From Fermentimonas sp. (lineage in GTDB: Bacteria; Bacteroidota; Bacteroidia; Bacteroidales; Dysgonomonadaceae): a DNA stretch of 64,000 nucleotides. The notes under the pieces are model-generated. The model ran no database searches. It was not told the DNA's origin and worked only from the letters and a program-made list of their open reading frames with translations. This document shows positions 20,766 to 31,116 of the stretch, piece by piece. The stretch spans positions 620,001-684,000 of the forward strand of contig JADMKP010000007.1 of assembly GCA_015478775.1 (NCBI GenBank), in the 5' to 3' direction. Each line of letters opens with the position of its first letter. Positions within the stretch are counted from its first letter, which is position 1. The position numbers and the translations under genes are program-made.

Positions 20766-21247
20766 CATCTTTTCTTTCTGCAAAAAGATATTAGCACTCC
20801 TACTACAATAGTAGTAATAGCAACTTTTTTAATAGTTCCCACAGCATCATATTTCAATTGAGAACGTGTTCCTCTTTCTGCAAATATATTTGTCTTTTTC
20901 CCTTTTCTATAATCATCAGCCAAACCTTCTATCACATTAATTCTATCTGCCAGCAACAACGGCAGCCAATGTGCATACCTCGATTCACTAAATTTGAATG
21001 CAAATCTTCGGATGCGCCCACTTAACCCACTTGGAGGAATTGTTTCACCAATAACAGCAGAATATGACGGTCGCTCATTAGAATGCAACACCTCAACCCT
21101 TGGTATTTGCAAATATGGACGTTGCCAATTAGAACGATGATGATCATCACCTGTATAATTTTTCATAGGATGAGTAGGCTCATTGCTAGGATCAGCATCA
21201 ATACCCCAACCTGGAACTTTTGTATAATCTATTTTCTTTGTTTTCAT
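20765..21247 (-). CDS. Hypothetical protein with C-terminal TM anchor
   Basis: Likely start MKTKKIDYTKVPGWGIDADP...; ends VAITTIVVGVLISFCRKKR (single C-terminal TM). Confidence 0.7.
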   Translation of the reverse strand: MKTKKIDYTKVPGWGIDADPSNEPTHPMKNYTGDDHHRSNWQRPYLQIPRVEVLHSNERPSYSAVIGETIPPSGLSGRIRRFAFKFSESRYAHWLPLLLADRINVIEGLADDYRKGKKTNIFAERGTRSQLKYDAVGTIKKVAITTIVVGVLISFCRKKR

Positions 21248-21270
21248 AATTTTGATTTTAATTATGTGTT

Positions 21271-22410
21271 TCACGGAATAAGAACAGGCTTAATACAATT
21301 ATCAAGTTTAGATGAAAAAATGCGATAAGCCTCCGACACCTCCTGAAGTGGTATACGATGCGTAATAAGTGGTTTTGGATCTATAACACCATTTTGAACA
21401 TGCTCAATAAGTCGTGGTAACAAACGCTTAACCGAAGTTTGATTTGCACGAATTGTAATTCCCTTATTAACTACGTTTCCAATTGGAACCAAATTATCTG
21501 TTGGACCGTATACACCCACAATAGATACAATTCCTCCTTTTTTCACTGAATTAACAGCCCAATGAAGTGCAGTAGCTGCACCAGCTTGAAGCAATAGTTT
21601 TTTGCCAGTGATAGTGTGTAATAGACTTCCACTAGCATCAGATCCCACGGCATCAATACATACGTCGGCACCAAACCAATCAGTTATCTTTTTAATGAAT
21701 CGTACCGGGTCTCCCAAAGATTTATAATTATACGCTTCACAAGGTGCGTATTTTTTCACAAAATCTAAACGATACTCTATATGATCAATTACAATTACCC
21801 GTGTAGCACCAAAAAGCCATGCACATCTTGCTGCCATAATACCAATTGGTCCTGCCCCAAATACAACTACAGTATCACCAGTTTTTATTCCACCCATTTC
21901 GGCAGCCTGGTATCCAGTAGGCACCACATCAGTTAAAAGCACAGCATCGTCTTGATGCATATTCTCGGGAATAATTTCAGGCCCCACATCTGCGTAAGGC
22001 ACTCTCACATATTCAGCCTGTCCACCATTATAACCTCCGGCAGTATGCGAGTATCCGAAAATACCCCCCACGGCCGTTGCCATGGAGTTAGACTCGTGAC
22101 AATTGCCATACAATCCCTGCTTACAAAAAGCACATTGTCCACACGAAATATTAAAAGGCACTAAAACCCTGTCCCCAACTTTCAATTTTTGAACCGAAGG
22201 TCCTATTTCTACAACAACACCAATAAACTCGTGACCAAAAGTAGATCCCACTCTGGTATCGGGTACCAAACCATGATAAAGGTGCAAATCTGAACCACAA
22301 ATACACGCTCGTGTAACTTTTACAATGGCATCATTTGGATGGAGTATTTCTGGCATTGGTTTTTCTTCAATGCGGACCCTGAATGGGCCTCGATAATTCA
22401 TTGCTCGCAT
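21271..22410 (-). CDS. Zinc-dependent alcohol dehydrogenase family protein
   Basis: ACICGSDLHLYHG...GHEFIGVV...PFNISCGQCAFCKQGLYGNC...VFGAGPIGIMAARCA. Confidence 0.93.
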   Translation of the reverse strand: MRAMNYRGPFRVRIEEKPMPEILHPNDAIVKVTRACICGSDLHLYHGLVPDTRVGSTFGHEFIGVVVEIGPSVQKLKVGDRVLVPFNISCGQCAFCKQGLYGNCHESNSMATAVGGIFGYSHTAGGYNGGQAEYVRVPYADVGPEIIPENMHQDDAVLLTDVVPTGYQAAEMGGIKTGDTVVVFGAGPIGIMAARCAWLFGATRVIVIDHIEYRLDFVKKYAPCEAYNYKSLGDPVRFIKKITDWFGADVCIDAVGSDASGSLLHTITGKKLLLQAGAATALHWAVNSVKKGGIVSIVGVYGPTDNLVPIGNVVNKGITIRANQTSVKRLLPRLIEHVQNGVIDPKPLITHRIPLQEVSEAYRIFSSKLDNCIKPVLIP

Positions 22411-22606
22411 ACTTTTTTCCCCTTTCCTTAATTAATAATGAACTTACATGTCATTAAATGAACGCTTTGGAATAAATTTAAGTTCATGTATTAAAAGTGA
22501 TACTGGATTTTGGAAGGTTACTGTTCCAAATATGAAATTTCTCGTATTTATACCTAACAAAGTCTCTACAAAGTCCTGAGTTACCTTATAATCATACAGA
22601 GTTGAT

Positions 22607-22660
22607 TAGGAGTTGGTAGGGAGTTGGCAAGGAGTTTGTAAGGAATTGGTAGGTAGTAAG
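22607..22660. repeat. Short imperfect tandem repeat, ~11-bp unit, 5 copies
   Basis: TAGGAGTTGG / TAGGGAGTTGG / CAAGGAGTTTG / TAAGGAATTGG / TAGGTAGTAAG. Confidence 0.75.
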
Positions 22661-22971
22661 TGTCTCGGAAGGATATGGGATTCCAACTTGGAAAGTGGCT
22701 CCGGTTATCTCGTTTTTCTCGAAACCTAATGGGAAAAGTACCGTATTGTACAAGACCGTTTGTTTGATAGCGATTTCGACCGCTTTTTACAAACTAAAAT
22801 GCAACTGTAAAAAAGATTGATGAGAAAAAAGATAAAGTATGAACACAGAACTTCATTTTTTTATTAAAAAAATTAAAACAAATTGAGCTACATATACAAA
22901 AAGTGCTAAAAAATGCCTAAACTTGCAAGGTGAAATTTTGGAATAAATTTAATCATCAAATACCAATATAA

Positions 22972-24075
22972 ATGCCTCTTGTTTTAATGATTGGTTTTTT
23001 TATGTCAGTTTTCCTACTTGTTCTGCTGCTAGGAAAAAAGAATAAACCACAGGCTGATAAGATTCTATTTTCAATGATTATTGTTTATGCCCTGACTATT
23101 GGTGGCCCGTTTATTGAAATTTACAACAGGAACAATAATTTCCCCCACCCTCACTTGATGAACAATGCATGGCTCTTTTTGCTATTGCACGGACCTCTCC
23201 TTTGGGTATACGTTAAAAAGCTGACTGTAAAGAACTTCAAGATTAAATCCATTCATTTACTACAACTGTTGCCCTTTACGGTATTTTTAGTTCTCCATTT
23301 TTCAAATTTCCTGTTTCTCCCTGCAGCTGAGAAAATATCTCTGATAAAAGATGAATCATTTACATCAACTGTTTTCTTTAAAATAAGAGGAGCATCAATC
23401 GGTATTTTTACTATTGGATATAATATCTGGGCATTGAACCTTCTGCGAAAACACCGGATAAATATTAAAAATCAATTCTCTAATCTTGAGCGAATCAATC
23501 TCTCGTGGTTGAAAACACTGGTGATCGCCTCGCTGATTGTCTTCACAGTTAATGTGTTACTTTTCAACATCAACAATTACATTCACTTTGCAGGATATTA
23601 TCAGCTTGCACAGATTGCTTATGGCTTTTCTACACTATACGTATTATATATTGGATATTTTGGAATCGGACAGGGAACTATATTTGCCTATAGTCAGGAA
23701 GTACGTAACGATTCTGTGAATGTTGAGAATAGCGGTTTTGCTGAAATCAGATATCGGCTTACCGGATTAATGGAAAACAAACAACCTTATTTAGACCCGG
23801 AAATCACCTTAGCTAAATTAAGCAATTTAATGCTGATAAAACCTGAGCTTCTTTCCGAAGTTCTGAATTCTTCAATCCAACAGAATTTTTTCGACTTCAT
23901 TAATAAATACCGTATTGAGGATTTCAAGATTAAATGCATCAATAAGGATTATCAGTATCTATCTATAATGGGTATTGCATATGAATGCGGATTCAATTCC
24001 AAAGCGGCATTCTACAGAGCATTTAATAAATTCGAAGGGATCTCTCCCACAGCCTATATTGCTAAGGTCTCATAA
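22972..24075 (+). CDS. Membrane-anchored AraC-family transcriptional regulator
   Basis: Seven or so N-terminal TM helices followed by an AraC HTH (LSIMGIAYECGFNSKAAFYRAFNKFEGISPTAYI). Confidence 0.88.
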   Translation: MPLVLMIGFFMSVFLLVLLLGKKNKPQADKILFSMIIVYALTIGGPFIEIYNRNNNFPHPHLMNNAWLFLLLHGPLLWVYVKKLTVKNFKIKSIHLLQLLPFTVFLVLHFSNFLFLPAAEKISLIKDESFTSTVFFKIRGASIGIFTIGYNIWALNLLRKHRINIKNQFSNLERINLSWLKTLVIASLIVFTVNVLLFNINNYIHFAGYYQLAQIAYGFSTLYVLYIGYFGIGQGTIFAYSQEVRNDSVNVENSGFAEIRYRLTGLMENKQPYLDPEITLAKLSNLMLIKPELLSEVLNSSIQQNFFDFINKYRIEDFKIKCINKDYQYLSIMGIAYECGFNSKAAFYRAFNKFEGISPTAYIAKVS

Positions 24076-24183
24076 AAAAGTGAGACTCTTTTTCAGAAAA
24101 GTGAAACAACTTCACCATAAAATGAAACGCTAAAGGAACCGAGCCGGAATAATTTTGCAACAAGAAATATTTAAAGCAAAATT

Positions 24184-26568
24184 ATGTCATTAGTTTCAAT
24201 CAAAAAAACAGTTATCGCCATTAGAACAGCCATTGTTGTATTTACAATTGCAATGTGTTTCAATTTGTCCGGCGCTTATTCTCAAAACAATTTAACTCAA
24301 ACGGTTAGGGGAACAATAAAAGATACCGATTCTAAAACACCCCTGTTTGGAGCAACCATTCAAATAGAGGGTACTGATCCACTGTTTGGCGTTACTACCG
24401 ACGGGGAAGGTCAATTCAGGTTCGAAAATTTACCTGTGGGCAGATACAATTTTAAAGTCAATTATATTGGCTACAAACCTTTCACTGCTTCTGAGATTCT
24501 GGTTGGAACTGGCAAGGAAGTGTTATTGCAAATCGAACTAAAAGAGTCGGTACTGGCGCTTGGCGAAGTTATCGTATATGCAAATACAAACAAAGACAAG
24601 CCTGTCAACTCAATGGCCACATTAAGTGCAAGAACTTTCAGCGTGGAGGAAACCAGTCGCTATGCCGGTGGACTGGATGATCCTGCCCGTCTGGCTTCTG
24701 CTTTCGCTGGTGTTACTACCACACAAACAACCAATAATGCAATTATTATCAGGGGTAATTCGCCAAGAGGCGTGTTGTGGAGGATTGAGGGGGTGGATGT
24801 TCCTGCCGCATTCCACTTCCCCAATGTCGATTTTATCGGTGGTGGAGGTTACACAGTCCTGAGCAATCAGATGCTCCGCAATTCTGATTTCTTTACTGGT
24901 GCTTTTCCTGCAGAATATGGGAATGCTAGCTCTGGTGTGTTTGATATAAAAATGCGCAGCGGTAATACTGAAAAACGTGAATATACAGCGGGAATAGGAT
25001 CAAGCGGTATTGATTTCTCGGCGGAAGGACCATTTGTAAAAGGAAAAAAATCGACCTACCTGTTTAATTATCGTTACTCAACCCTTGCCTTGCTAGGTAA
25101 ATTGACCAATTTTCCCAACCTTCCCACTTTTCAGGATCTGACTGTTAAGTTTGAATTTCCTACAGCCAATGCCGGAACATTCACACTCTGGGCGATGGGG
25201 TCGGATGATAAAAACATAAAAGAGGCTGATTCAGATACTTTGAACTGGAAAACCGACTATGATCGTACGGGACAGGATTATTTCAATAGGTTTGGAGTTG
25301 TTGGATTATCTCACAGACTTACAATTGGAGCTAATATATACCTGCATACTCAGCTCAGTGCAGATGGCATGAGATATGGCATGGATAAAGAGGAATACAC
25401 ATTTGATTCACAATTACTCCCTACAGATCATATCAGAAGTACCGAAGGGAAATATTCGTTCAGGACGACAGTGAACCATAAATTCGGACAAAGAGTAACC
25501 TCACGTACCGGTGTGACGCTCAATAGCCTGTTTTTCGATAACAAGCTTGATAAAGCTTTCAGAAATGATCCAGGTGAGATGGTTACTTTTGTGGATAACA
25601 GTGGCAGAGGTTTTTATTCTCAGGCTTTTACCCAATTCAAAATAGATATTTTGTCAAATATGACAACCAATATCGGAATACACTCTATGTACCTGAATGT
25701 GAATAATAAAGCAACGCTTGAACCCAGGGCAGGGATAAGCTTGAATGTTTCAGGTAATGATGAACTGAGCATTGCTTACGGACTGCATTCACAAATGGAA
25801 GAGTTGCGTACCTACTATTCACAAACAGAGGGTGATGATGTGGCAGGAATGCTAAACAAAAATCTCGATTTCATGAAATCGCATCATTTGGTTTTGGGCT
25901 ACAGTCGTAAGGTAAACGATGTTATGCGCATTAAGATTGAACCCTATTATCAGATTTTAGAAGACGTACCGGTTTATGCTAACAGTTCGTTCTCCATTAT
26001 CAATGTTACTTCCAACTGGGCGGTAAACCGTAAACTGGAAAACATCGGCACGGGAAGGAACTACGGTATTGATGTGACTCTTGAGCGATTTCTGAAAGAC
26101 GGATATTTTTATCTCTTTACGGCATCGTTATTCGATTCTAAATATGTTGGCGGTGACAAGAAAGAATACAACACGGCATTCAACAGGGGTCATGTAATAA
26201 ATCTGCTGGCAGGGAAAGAATGGTTGATAAAGAACAAAAATCTATTCGGAGTAAGTGCAAAAGTTACATATATGGGAGGATTGCGATATACCGATGCTTT
26301 GCGTAAAGAATCCATTGCCGCCAAAATGTATATCCCTGATAATACAAAAACATTTGAAAGCCAGTTCCCTTCATCCACCGGCGTGGACTTGTCAATTCGT
26401 TACAGTGTAAACAAAGAGAAATACACCGCCACATGGTATTTCATGATCAAGAATGCACTTTTACAACCTGACTATGGTGATCCTTACTTCGACTTTATTA
26501 CCAAAGAGGTTATTATTGATGAAATGATTATGCCTTTTCCATCGGTAGGATATAAAATTGAGTTTTAA
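24184..26568 (+). CDS. TonB-dependent receptor with CarboxypepD_reg-like domain
   Basis: VRGTIKDTDSKTPLFGATIQIEGTDPLFGVTTDGEGQFRFENLPVGRYNF...IIIRGNSPRGVLWRIEGVDVP plug; beta-barrel. Confidence 0.9.
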   Translation: MSLVSIKKTVIAIRTAIVVFTIAMCFNLSGAYSQNNLTQTVRGTIKDTDSKTPLFGATIQIEGTDPLFGVTTDGEGQFRFENLPVGRYNFKVNYIGYKPFTASEILVGTGKEVLLQIELKESVLALGEVIVYANTNKDKPVNSMATLSARTFSVEETSRYAGGLDDPARLASAFAGVTTTQTTNNAIIIRGNSPRGVLWRIEGVDVPAAFHFPNVDFIGGGGYTVLSNQMLRNSDFFTGAFPAEYGNASSGVFDIKMRSGNTEKREYTAGIGSSGIDFSAEGPFVKGKKSTYLFNYRYSTLALLGKLTNFPNLPTFQDLTVKFEFPTANAGTFTLWAMGSDDKNIKEADSDTLNWKTDYDRTGQDYFNRFGVVGLSHRLTIGANIYLHTQLSADGMRYGMDKEEYTFDSQLLPTDHIRSTEGKYSFRTTVNHKFGQRVTSRTGVTLNSLFFDNKLDKAFRNDPGEMVTFVDNSGRGFYSQAFTQFKIDILSNMTTNIGIHSMYLNVNNKATLEPRAGISLNVSGNDELSIAYGLHSQMEELRTYYSQTEGDDVAGMLNKNLDFMKSHHLVLGYSRKVNDVMRIKIEPYYQILEDVPVYANSSFSIINVTSNWAVNRKLENIGTGRNYGIDVTLERFLKDGYFYLFTASLFDSKYVGGDKKEYNTAFNRGHVINLLAGKEWLIKNKNLFGVSAKVTYMGGLRYTDALRKESIAAKMYIPDNTKTFESQFPSSTGVDLSIRYSVNKEKYTATWYFMIKNALLQPDYGDPYFDFITKEVIIDEMIMPFPSVGYKIEF

Positions 26569-26585
26569 TTTAATACCTCAGTGAT

Positions 26586-27554
26586 ATGATAACGGATGAT
26601 ACTTTCCTGAAAATCGTACGGAGCGCCGTGAAGGCTCCCTCAAGTCACAATTCCCAACCCTGGCTATTTTCAAGGGAAAAGGATGCTATTTGCATTGTAC
26701 CCGACTTCAGTCGTACACTAACTGTAGCGGATCCTCAAAACAGAGAATTGTTTATCAGTCTGGGTTGCGCGGCCGAAAACACAATGATCGCCGCGAGATT
26801 TTATGGATATAATTCTGAAATGCACATAGAATCAGTTGAAGAAAGTACAAAGATCAGATTAAGACTTCGCAAGGAAGAGGATCAAGTACAACCAGACCTC
26901 TTTTCGTATATCAATTACCGGCAGACAACTCGCAATATGTATGACAATTTCATCATACCGCAAGAATATAAGATGGAATTGAAGAACACAATAACCTTAC
27001 CCAACATTGATGTGATATTTTATACGGGAGAGGATGAAATAAAAAAGCTCTACCCTTATATTTTAGAGTCCAACAATATACAGATAAGTGATCTCTCGTA
27101 CATACATGAGTTGATTCAGTGGATGCGTTTTAGCCAGAATGAAGCCGTGCGTAAAGGTGACGGACTTTACGTTGCCTGTTTCGGATTTCCACTAATGGGT
27201 CGAACAATTGGAAGTTTCGTTGTTGGGAAATTTATGTCAGCAAAAAGAGAAGAAAGAAGGCTGCTAAAACAGTTGAGCAAAACATCAACTACGGCATTAA
27301 TCACCTCAATGCAGGATGATCCGACCAATTGGATTCACACAGGTATTTGTTTTCAGCGATTAGCGTTAACTGCCACGAAGCTAAATCTGAATCATTCCTA
27401 TTTGAATGCACCTTGTCAGGTTCCCTGTGTCAGATTACAGATGATGAGCCAAATGCCATTCCCGGGAGCATTTCCACAGCTTCTGATTCTGTTGGGGCAT
27501 TCAGAAAAGATGCCATTCGCATTCAGGAGGAGAATCAATGATGTGTTGATATGA
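26586..27554 (+). CDS. Acg-like nitroreductase family protein
   Basis: RSAVKAPSSHNSQPWLFSREKDAICIVPDFSRTLTVADPQNRELFISLGCAAENTMIAA: Acg-family N-terminal motifs. Confidence 0.82.
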   Translation: MITDDTFLKIVRSAVKAPSSHNSQPWLFSREKDAICIVPDFSRTLTVADPQNRELFISLGCAAENTMIAARFYGYNSEMHIESVEESTKIRLRLRKEEDQVQPDLFSYINYRQTTRNMYDNFIIPQEYKMELKNTITLPNIDVIFYTGEDEIKKLYPYILESNNIQISDLSYIHELIQWMRFSQNEAVRKGDGLYVACFGFPLMGRTIGSFVVGKFMSAKREERRLLKQLSKTSTTALITSMQDDPTNWIHTGICFQRLALTATKLNLNHSYLNAPCQVPCVRLQMMSQMPFPGAFPQLLILLGHSEKMPFAFRRRINDVLI

Positions 27555-27591
27555 CCTTATATCCCGGATTAATAAATTATTAAAATAAAAA

Positions 27592-29943
27592 ATGATTAGA
27601 TTTTACTTATGCTGTTTATTAACTATCTGTTCTTTGACACTCCATGCACAAAAGAACGATTTCACTCAAACAGTTCGCGGAACAATAACCGATACTCAAA
27701 CGCTGGAAGCAATAGAATTCGCAACTGTTGTGCTGTTCAACAACGAAAAACAATATGCAGGATTAACAATGGAAAAAGGGGAATTTCTGTTACAAAATAT
27801 CCCTGTTGGGAGGTATCATTTTATGGCAACCCTGGTTGGTTATTCCGGCTATACGATCAACAATGTGCTGGTTTATTCAGGTAAGGAAACTGTACTTGAA
27901 ATCGCACTGGAACAAAAAGTAACACAACTTGAAGAAGTTATTATTACACCTAAAGTGGAAAAGAACCGCCCTATTAGCCAAATGGCGGCTGTGAGTACGC
28001 GCATGTTGAGCATGGAAGAGGCCAACCGCTACGCCGGCTCGTGGGGCGACTTGGGGCGTATGACAGCCAATTTTGCAGGCGTTGCGGCAGCAGACGACTC
28101 TCGCAATGACATTGTCATTCGTGGAAATTCACCCACGGGTGTACTGTGGCGCTTAGACGGATTTGATATTCCTAATCCCAACCATTTCGGCTCTATGGGT
28201 GGCACAGGGGGCCCGGTGGGAATGCTGAACAACAACCAACTGAGCAATTCTGATTTTTATACCGGTGCGTTTCCTGCACAATTCGGCAATGCTACTTCCG
28301 GCGTATTCGACCTGCAGATGCGCAATGGGAACAATCAGAAGCGAGAGTATATGGCCTCCATCGGGTTTAATGGACTCGAATTCGGTGCTGAAGGATTTTT
28401 CTTCAAGAATTCGAAAGCTTCTTATATGATAAACGGACGCTATTCTTTTCTGGAAATAGCGCAGGCTATTGGAACAGTATTTGCCAGTACCGATGGAGCA
28501 ATACCCAAATACAAGGATCTTTCGGCGAAAGTAAACATTCCTTTGAAGAGGGGCAATCTCTCTTTCGTTATTTTGATGGGGACAAGCAGCATCAAACCTG
28601 AAAGCGATATGACAGATACCCTCTACTGGGGACCGGGCGATTTGGGAAGCAAAATCTTCATGAAAAACGAGCAACTCTTTGCCGGAATGAATTACAGTTT
28701 TCGTTTCAGTTCCACCACCCGTTTAGAAAACCGTTTATCAGTTCAGCGTTTCAATGCCGATTTATCGGTAGATAGAGTTACTTTCAACAATGAGGAAACC
28801 AGTATTTATTACAGAGGTAAAAATATGGAAACCCGCCCTGCATGGCAATCGACCCTTTTTCATCGCTTTAATATGAAAAATTCCCTGCAGGCAGGTATAG
28901 GTGCCGATTATTTCATGACTCTTCTCAATGATACTTTCTATCATCAAAAAGGTGTCCCAACCCCTTTTCACGATGCGGATAAAAGCTCTGTCCTGATGAA
29001 GACTTTCGCACAGCTTCAATACCGCTTTAATGACAACGTCAGCCTCATACCGGGTATACACACACAGTATTACACATTGTCAAAAGATATATCGATGGAA
29101 CCACGCCTGGGTTTTGAATGGAATGTAAACAAGGCTCTCTCTTTCAATGCGGGATCAGGGCTATATTCACAATTACAGCCGCGGCAGGTGTATTTTTTTA
29201 TTGATGAGGAGGGAGGTCTGCCAAATGAAAAGCTGGAAATGAGCCGCAGCTGGCAGAGTGCCGCCGGGTTCGACTGGAATCTCGCAAACGCTCTACGTGT
29301 AAAAACGGAAGTATACTACCAATATCTATATAACATACCTGTGATTACGGATCGCCCCGAAGAGGCGATACTTAACCTCGGCGACGGTTATTACAACAAC
29401 TGGGATTATGCTTTCGTAAACGAAGGAACAGGAGTGAATTACGGAGTAGACCTGACATTGGAAAAGTTTTTTGAGAATAATTACTATCTTCTTCTAACTG
29501 GCTCGCTTTACGAGTCGAAGTATACCGCCCTTGACAACATCGAACGCGACACACGCTTTAACGGGAATTTCACACTTAACATATTAGGCGGTTATGAATT
29601 TAAAATTGGGAACCATTCATTTTTGAGCATCAATGCCAAAGCAGCTTGGTTAGGAGGTAAACGCTATCTTTCTATTTATACAGACGAAGTGGGTGAAACT
29701 CAAATAGAAGATACGGTAGATTCTTATTATACCCGTCGATACCCAAACTATTTCAAAACAGATCTAAATGTGGGTATGAAAACAAATTACAAGAAGTACG
29801 CCGTGGAATGGTTTTTTGAACTGGGAAATATCACAAATCATAAAAATATTCTGATGCAATATTACAACAAGAATAAAGAACGTAATATATATACATATCA
29901 AAACGGTTTTATGCCTATGGGTGGTTGCAGGATATTTTTATGA
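27592..29943 (+). CDS. TonB-dependent receptor (paralog of 24184..26568)
   Basis: VRGTITDTQTLEAIEFATVVLFNNEKQYAGLTMEKGEFLLQNIPVGRYHF...IVIRGNSPTGVLWRLDGFDIPNPNHFG. Confidence 0.9.
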   Translation: MIRFYLCCLLTICSLTLHAQKNDFTQTVRGTITDTQTLEAIEFATVVLFNNEKQYAGLTMEKGEFLLQNIPVGRYHFMATLVGYSGYTINNVLVYSGKETVLEIALEQKVTQLEEVIITPKVEKNRPISQMAAVSTRMLSMEEANRYAGSWGDLGRMTANFAGVAAADDSRNDIVIRGNSPTGVLWRLDGFDIPNPNHFGSMGGTGGPVGMLNNNQLSNSDFYTGAFPAQFGNATSGVFDLQMRNGNNQKREYMASIGFNGLEFGAEGFFFKNSKASYMINGRYSFLEIAQAIGTVFASTDGAIPKYKDLSAKVNIPLKRGNLSFVILMGTSSIKPESDMTDTLYWGPGDLGSKIFMKNEQLFAGMNYSFRFSSTTRLENRLSVQRFNADLSVDRVTFNNEETSIYYRGKNMETRPAWQSTLFHRFNMKNSLQAGIGADYFMTLLNDTFYHQKGVPTPFHDADKSSVLMKTFAQLQYRFNDNVSLIPGIHTQYYTLSKDISMEPRLGFEWNVNKALSFNAGSGLYSQLQPRQVYFFIDEEGGLPNEKLEMSRSWQSAAGFDWNLANALRVKTEVYYQYLYNIPVITDRPEEAILNLGDGYYNNWDYAFVNEGTGVNYGVDLTLEKFFENNYYLLLTGSLYESKYTALDNIERDTRFNGNFTLNILGGYEFKIGNHSFLSINAKAAWLGGKRYLSIYTDEVGETQIEDTVDSYYTRRYPNYFKTDLNVGMKTNYKKYAVEWFFELGNITNHKNILMQYYNKNKERNIYTYQNGFMPMGGCRIFL

Positions 29944-29969
29944 AGATAGAGTTACTGGCAGAATTGCAT

Positions 29970-30003
29970 AAAAAAACTCCCTCAAGATTTCTCTTAAGGG
30001 AGT
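29970..30003 (-). terminator. Rho-independent terminator of tRNA-Leu
   Basis: Minus strand: ACTCCCTTAAG-agaaat-CTTGAGGGAGT stem followed by a T-run. Confidence 0.8.
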
Positions 30004-30019
30004 CGGTAATTGGTTTTTG

Positions 30020-30101
30020 TGCGGCTGAAGGGACTCGAACCCCCACGTCTCTCGACACTAGATCCTAAGTCTAGCGCGGCTACCAATTACGCCACAGCCG
30101 C
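30020..30101 (-). tRNA. tRNA-Leu (anticodon UAG)
   Basis: Minus strand GCGGCTG...CTAGA-CTTAGGA-TCTAG...long variable arm...GGTTCGAGTCC...CAGCCGCA; cloverleaf with class II variable arm, anticodon TAG. Confidence 0.96.
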
Positions 30102-30129
30102 ATAACGGAGTGCAAAGATACTATTATTT

Positions 30130-30720
30130 TTAATATTTGGGTATATTCTTCAAATTTTTTCTCACTGTTTCTTCAATTATTTTAGGAAAATGTATTTGTT
30201 CTAATGTTTGCACTTTATTTGCAATGTCTAAAGCTGTATCTGAACTTAATACATTGCACTTCGCTTGAAAAATAATATCTCCCTCATCGTAATTCTCATT
30301 TATATAATGAATAGTTATACCAGTTTCTATCTCTCCTGCATTTTTTACAGAATTATGTACATTATCGCCATACATACCTTTTCCTCCGTATTTGGGAAGT
30401 AGTGCCGGATGAATATTTATGATCCGATTGGGGAATGCGTCCATTATAGATTGAGGAACCTTGAGTAAAAATCCTGCAAGTACTATAAAGCCTATTTCAT
30501 GCTCTGCCATCTTTTTTAAAATATCGGTACCACTACCAAAATCGTTCTTATTGTATGTATATGAAGGTATATTAAGCTTATTTGCACGCTCATGTACATA
30601 GGCATTTGGTCTGTTTGAAATAATCATAGCAATATTAATGTCCTCATGAGAAGTGAAGTAGTTAACTATATTTTCGGCATTGCTTCCATTACCTGAAGCA
30701 AAAATGGCTATATTTGTCAT
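30130..30720 (-). CDS. purN: Phosphoribosylglycinamide formyltransferase
   Basis: IAIFASGNGSNAENIV...VLAGFLLKVPQSIMDAFPNRIINIHPALLPKYGGKGMYG; start set to internal Met. Confidence 0.96.
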   Translation of the reverse strand: MTNIAIFASGNGSNAENIVNYFTSHEDINIAMIISNRPNAYVHERANKLNIPSYTYNKNDFGSGTDILKKMAEHEIGFIVLAGFLLKVPQSIMDAFPNRIINIHPALLPKYGGKGMYGDNVHNSVKNAGEIETGITIHYINENYDEGDIIFQAKCNVLSSDTALDIANKVQTLEQIHFPKIIEETVRKNLKNIPKY

Positions 30721-30872
30721 CGGAAAGTCGTTTTTTTTGCACAAAATAACTACATTTGTGCACTTTTTTTGATTTTAGTGCTTGAAAGTTTGCACAATTA
30801 GAGAAATATTGTGTTACTTTGCAAGCGCAAATTTAAGAATAATATTTTATTTATTAATTAATATCGAAAGTT

Positions 30873-31109
30873 ATGTCAGAAGTAGCACAAAGAGTAAAAT
30901 CAATCATTGTCGATAAATTAGGTGTTGAAGAATCTGAAGTTACAGAAACTGCTAGCTTCACTAATGATTTAGGAGCTGATTCACTTGATACAGTAGAATT
31001 GATTATGGAATTCGAAAAAGAATTCAACATCTCAATTCCAGATGATCAAGCAGAAAAGATTTCTTCTGTTGGTGATGCTGTTTCGTATGTAGAACAACAC
31101 GCGAAATAA
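30873..31109 (+). CDS. acpP: Acyl carrier protein
   Basis: [39 protein letters not shown]. Confidence 0.98.
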   Translation: MSEVAQRVKSIIVDKLGVEESEVTETASFTNDLGADSLDTVELIMEFEKEFNISIPDDQAEKISSVGDAVSYVEQHAK

Positions 31110-31116
31110 TCCATTC

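Noticed and set aside
27609-29554. Multiple 60-173 aa ORFs overlapping the second TonB receptor (27609..27884, 28029..28247, 28153..28674, 28762..29061, 29372..29554)
   Set aside because: Out-of-frame or antisense to a clear 783-aa receptor; by-products of higher GC content.
22430-30101. tRNA-Leu as a proven integrative-element att site
   Set aside because: No integrase gene and no duplicated tRNA 3' end was seen; kept only as a hypothesis in the module finding.
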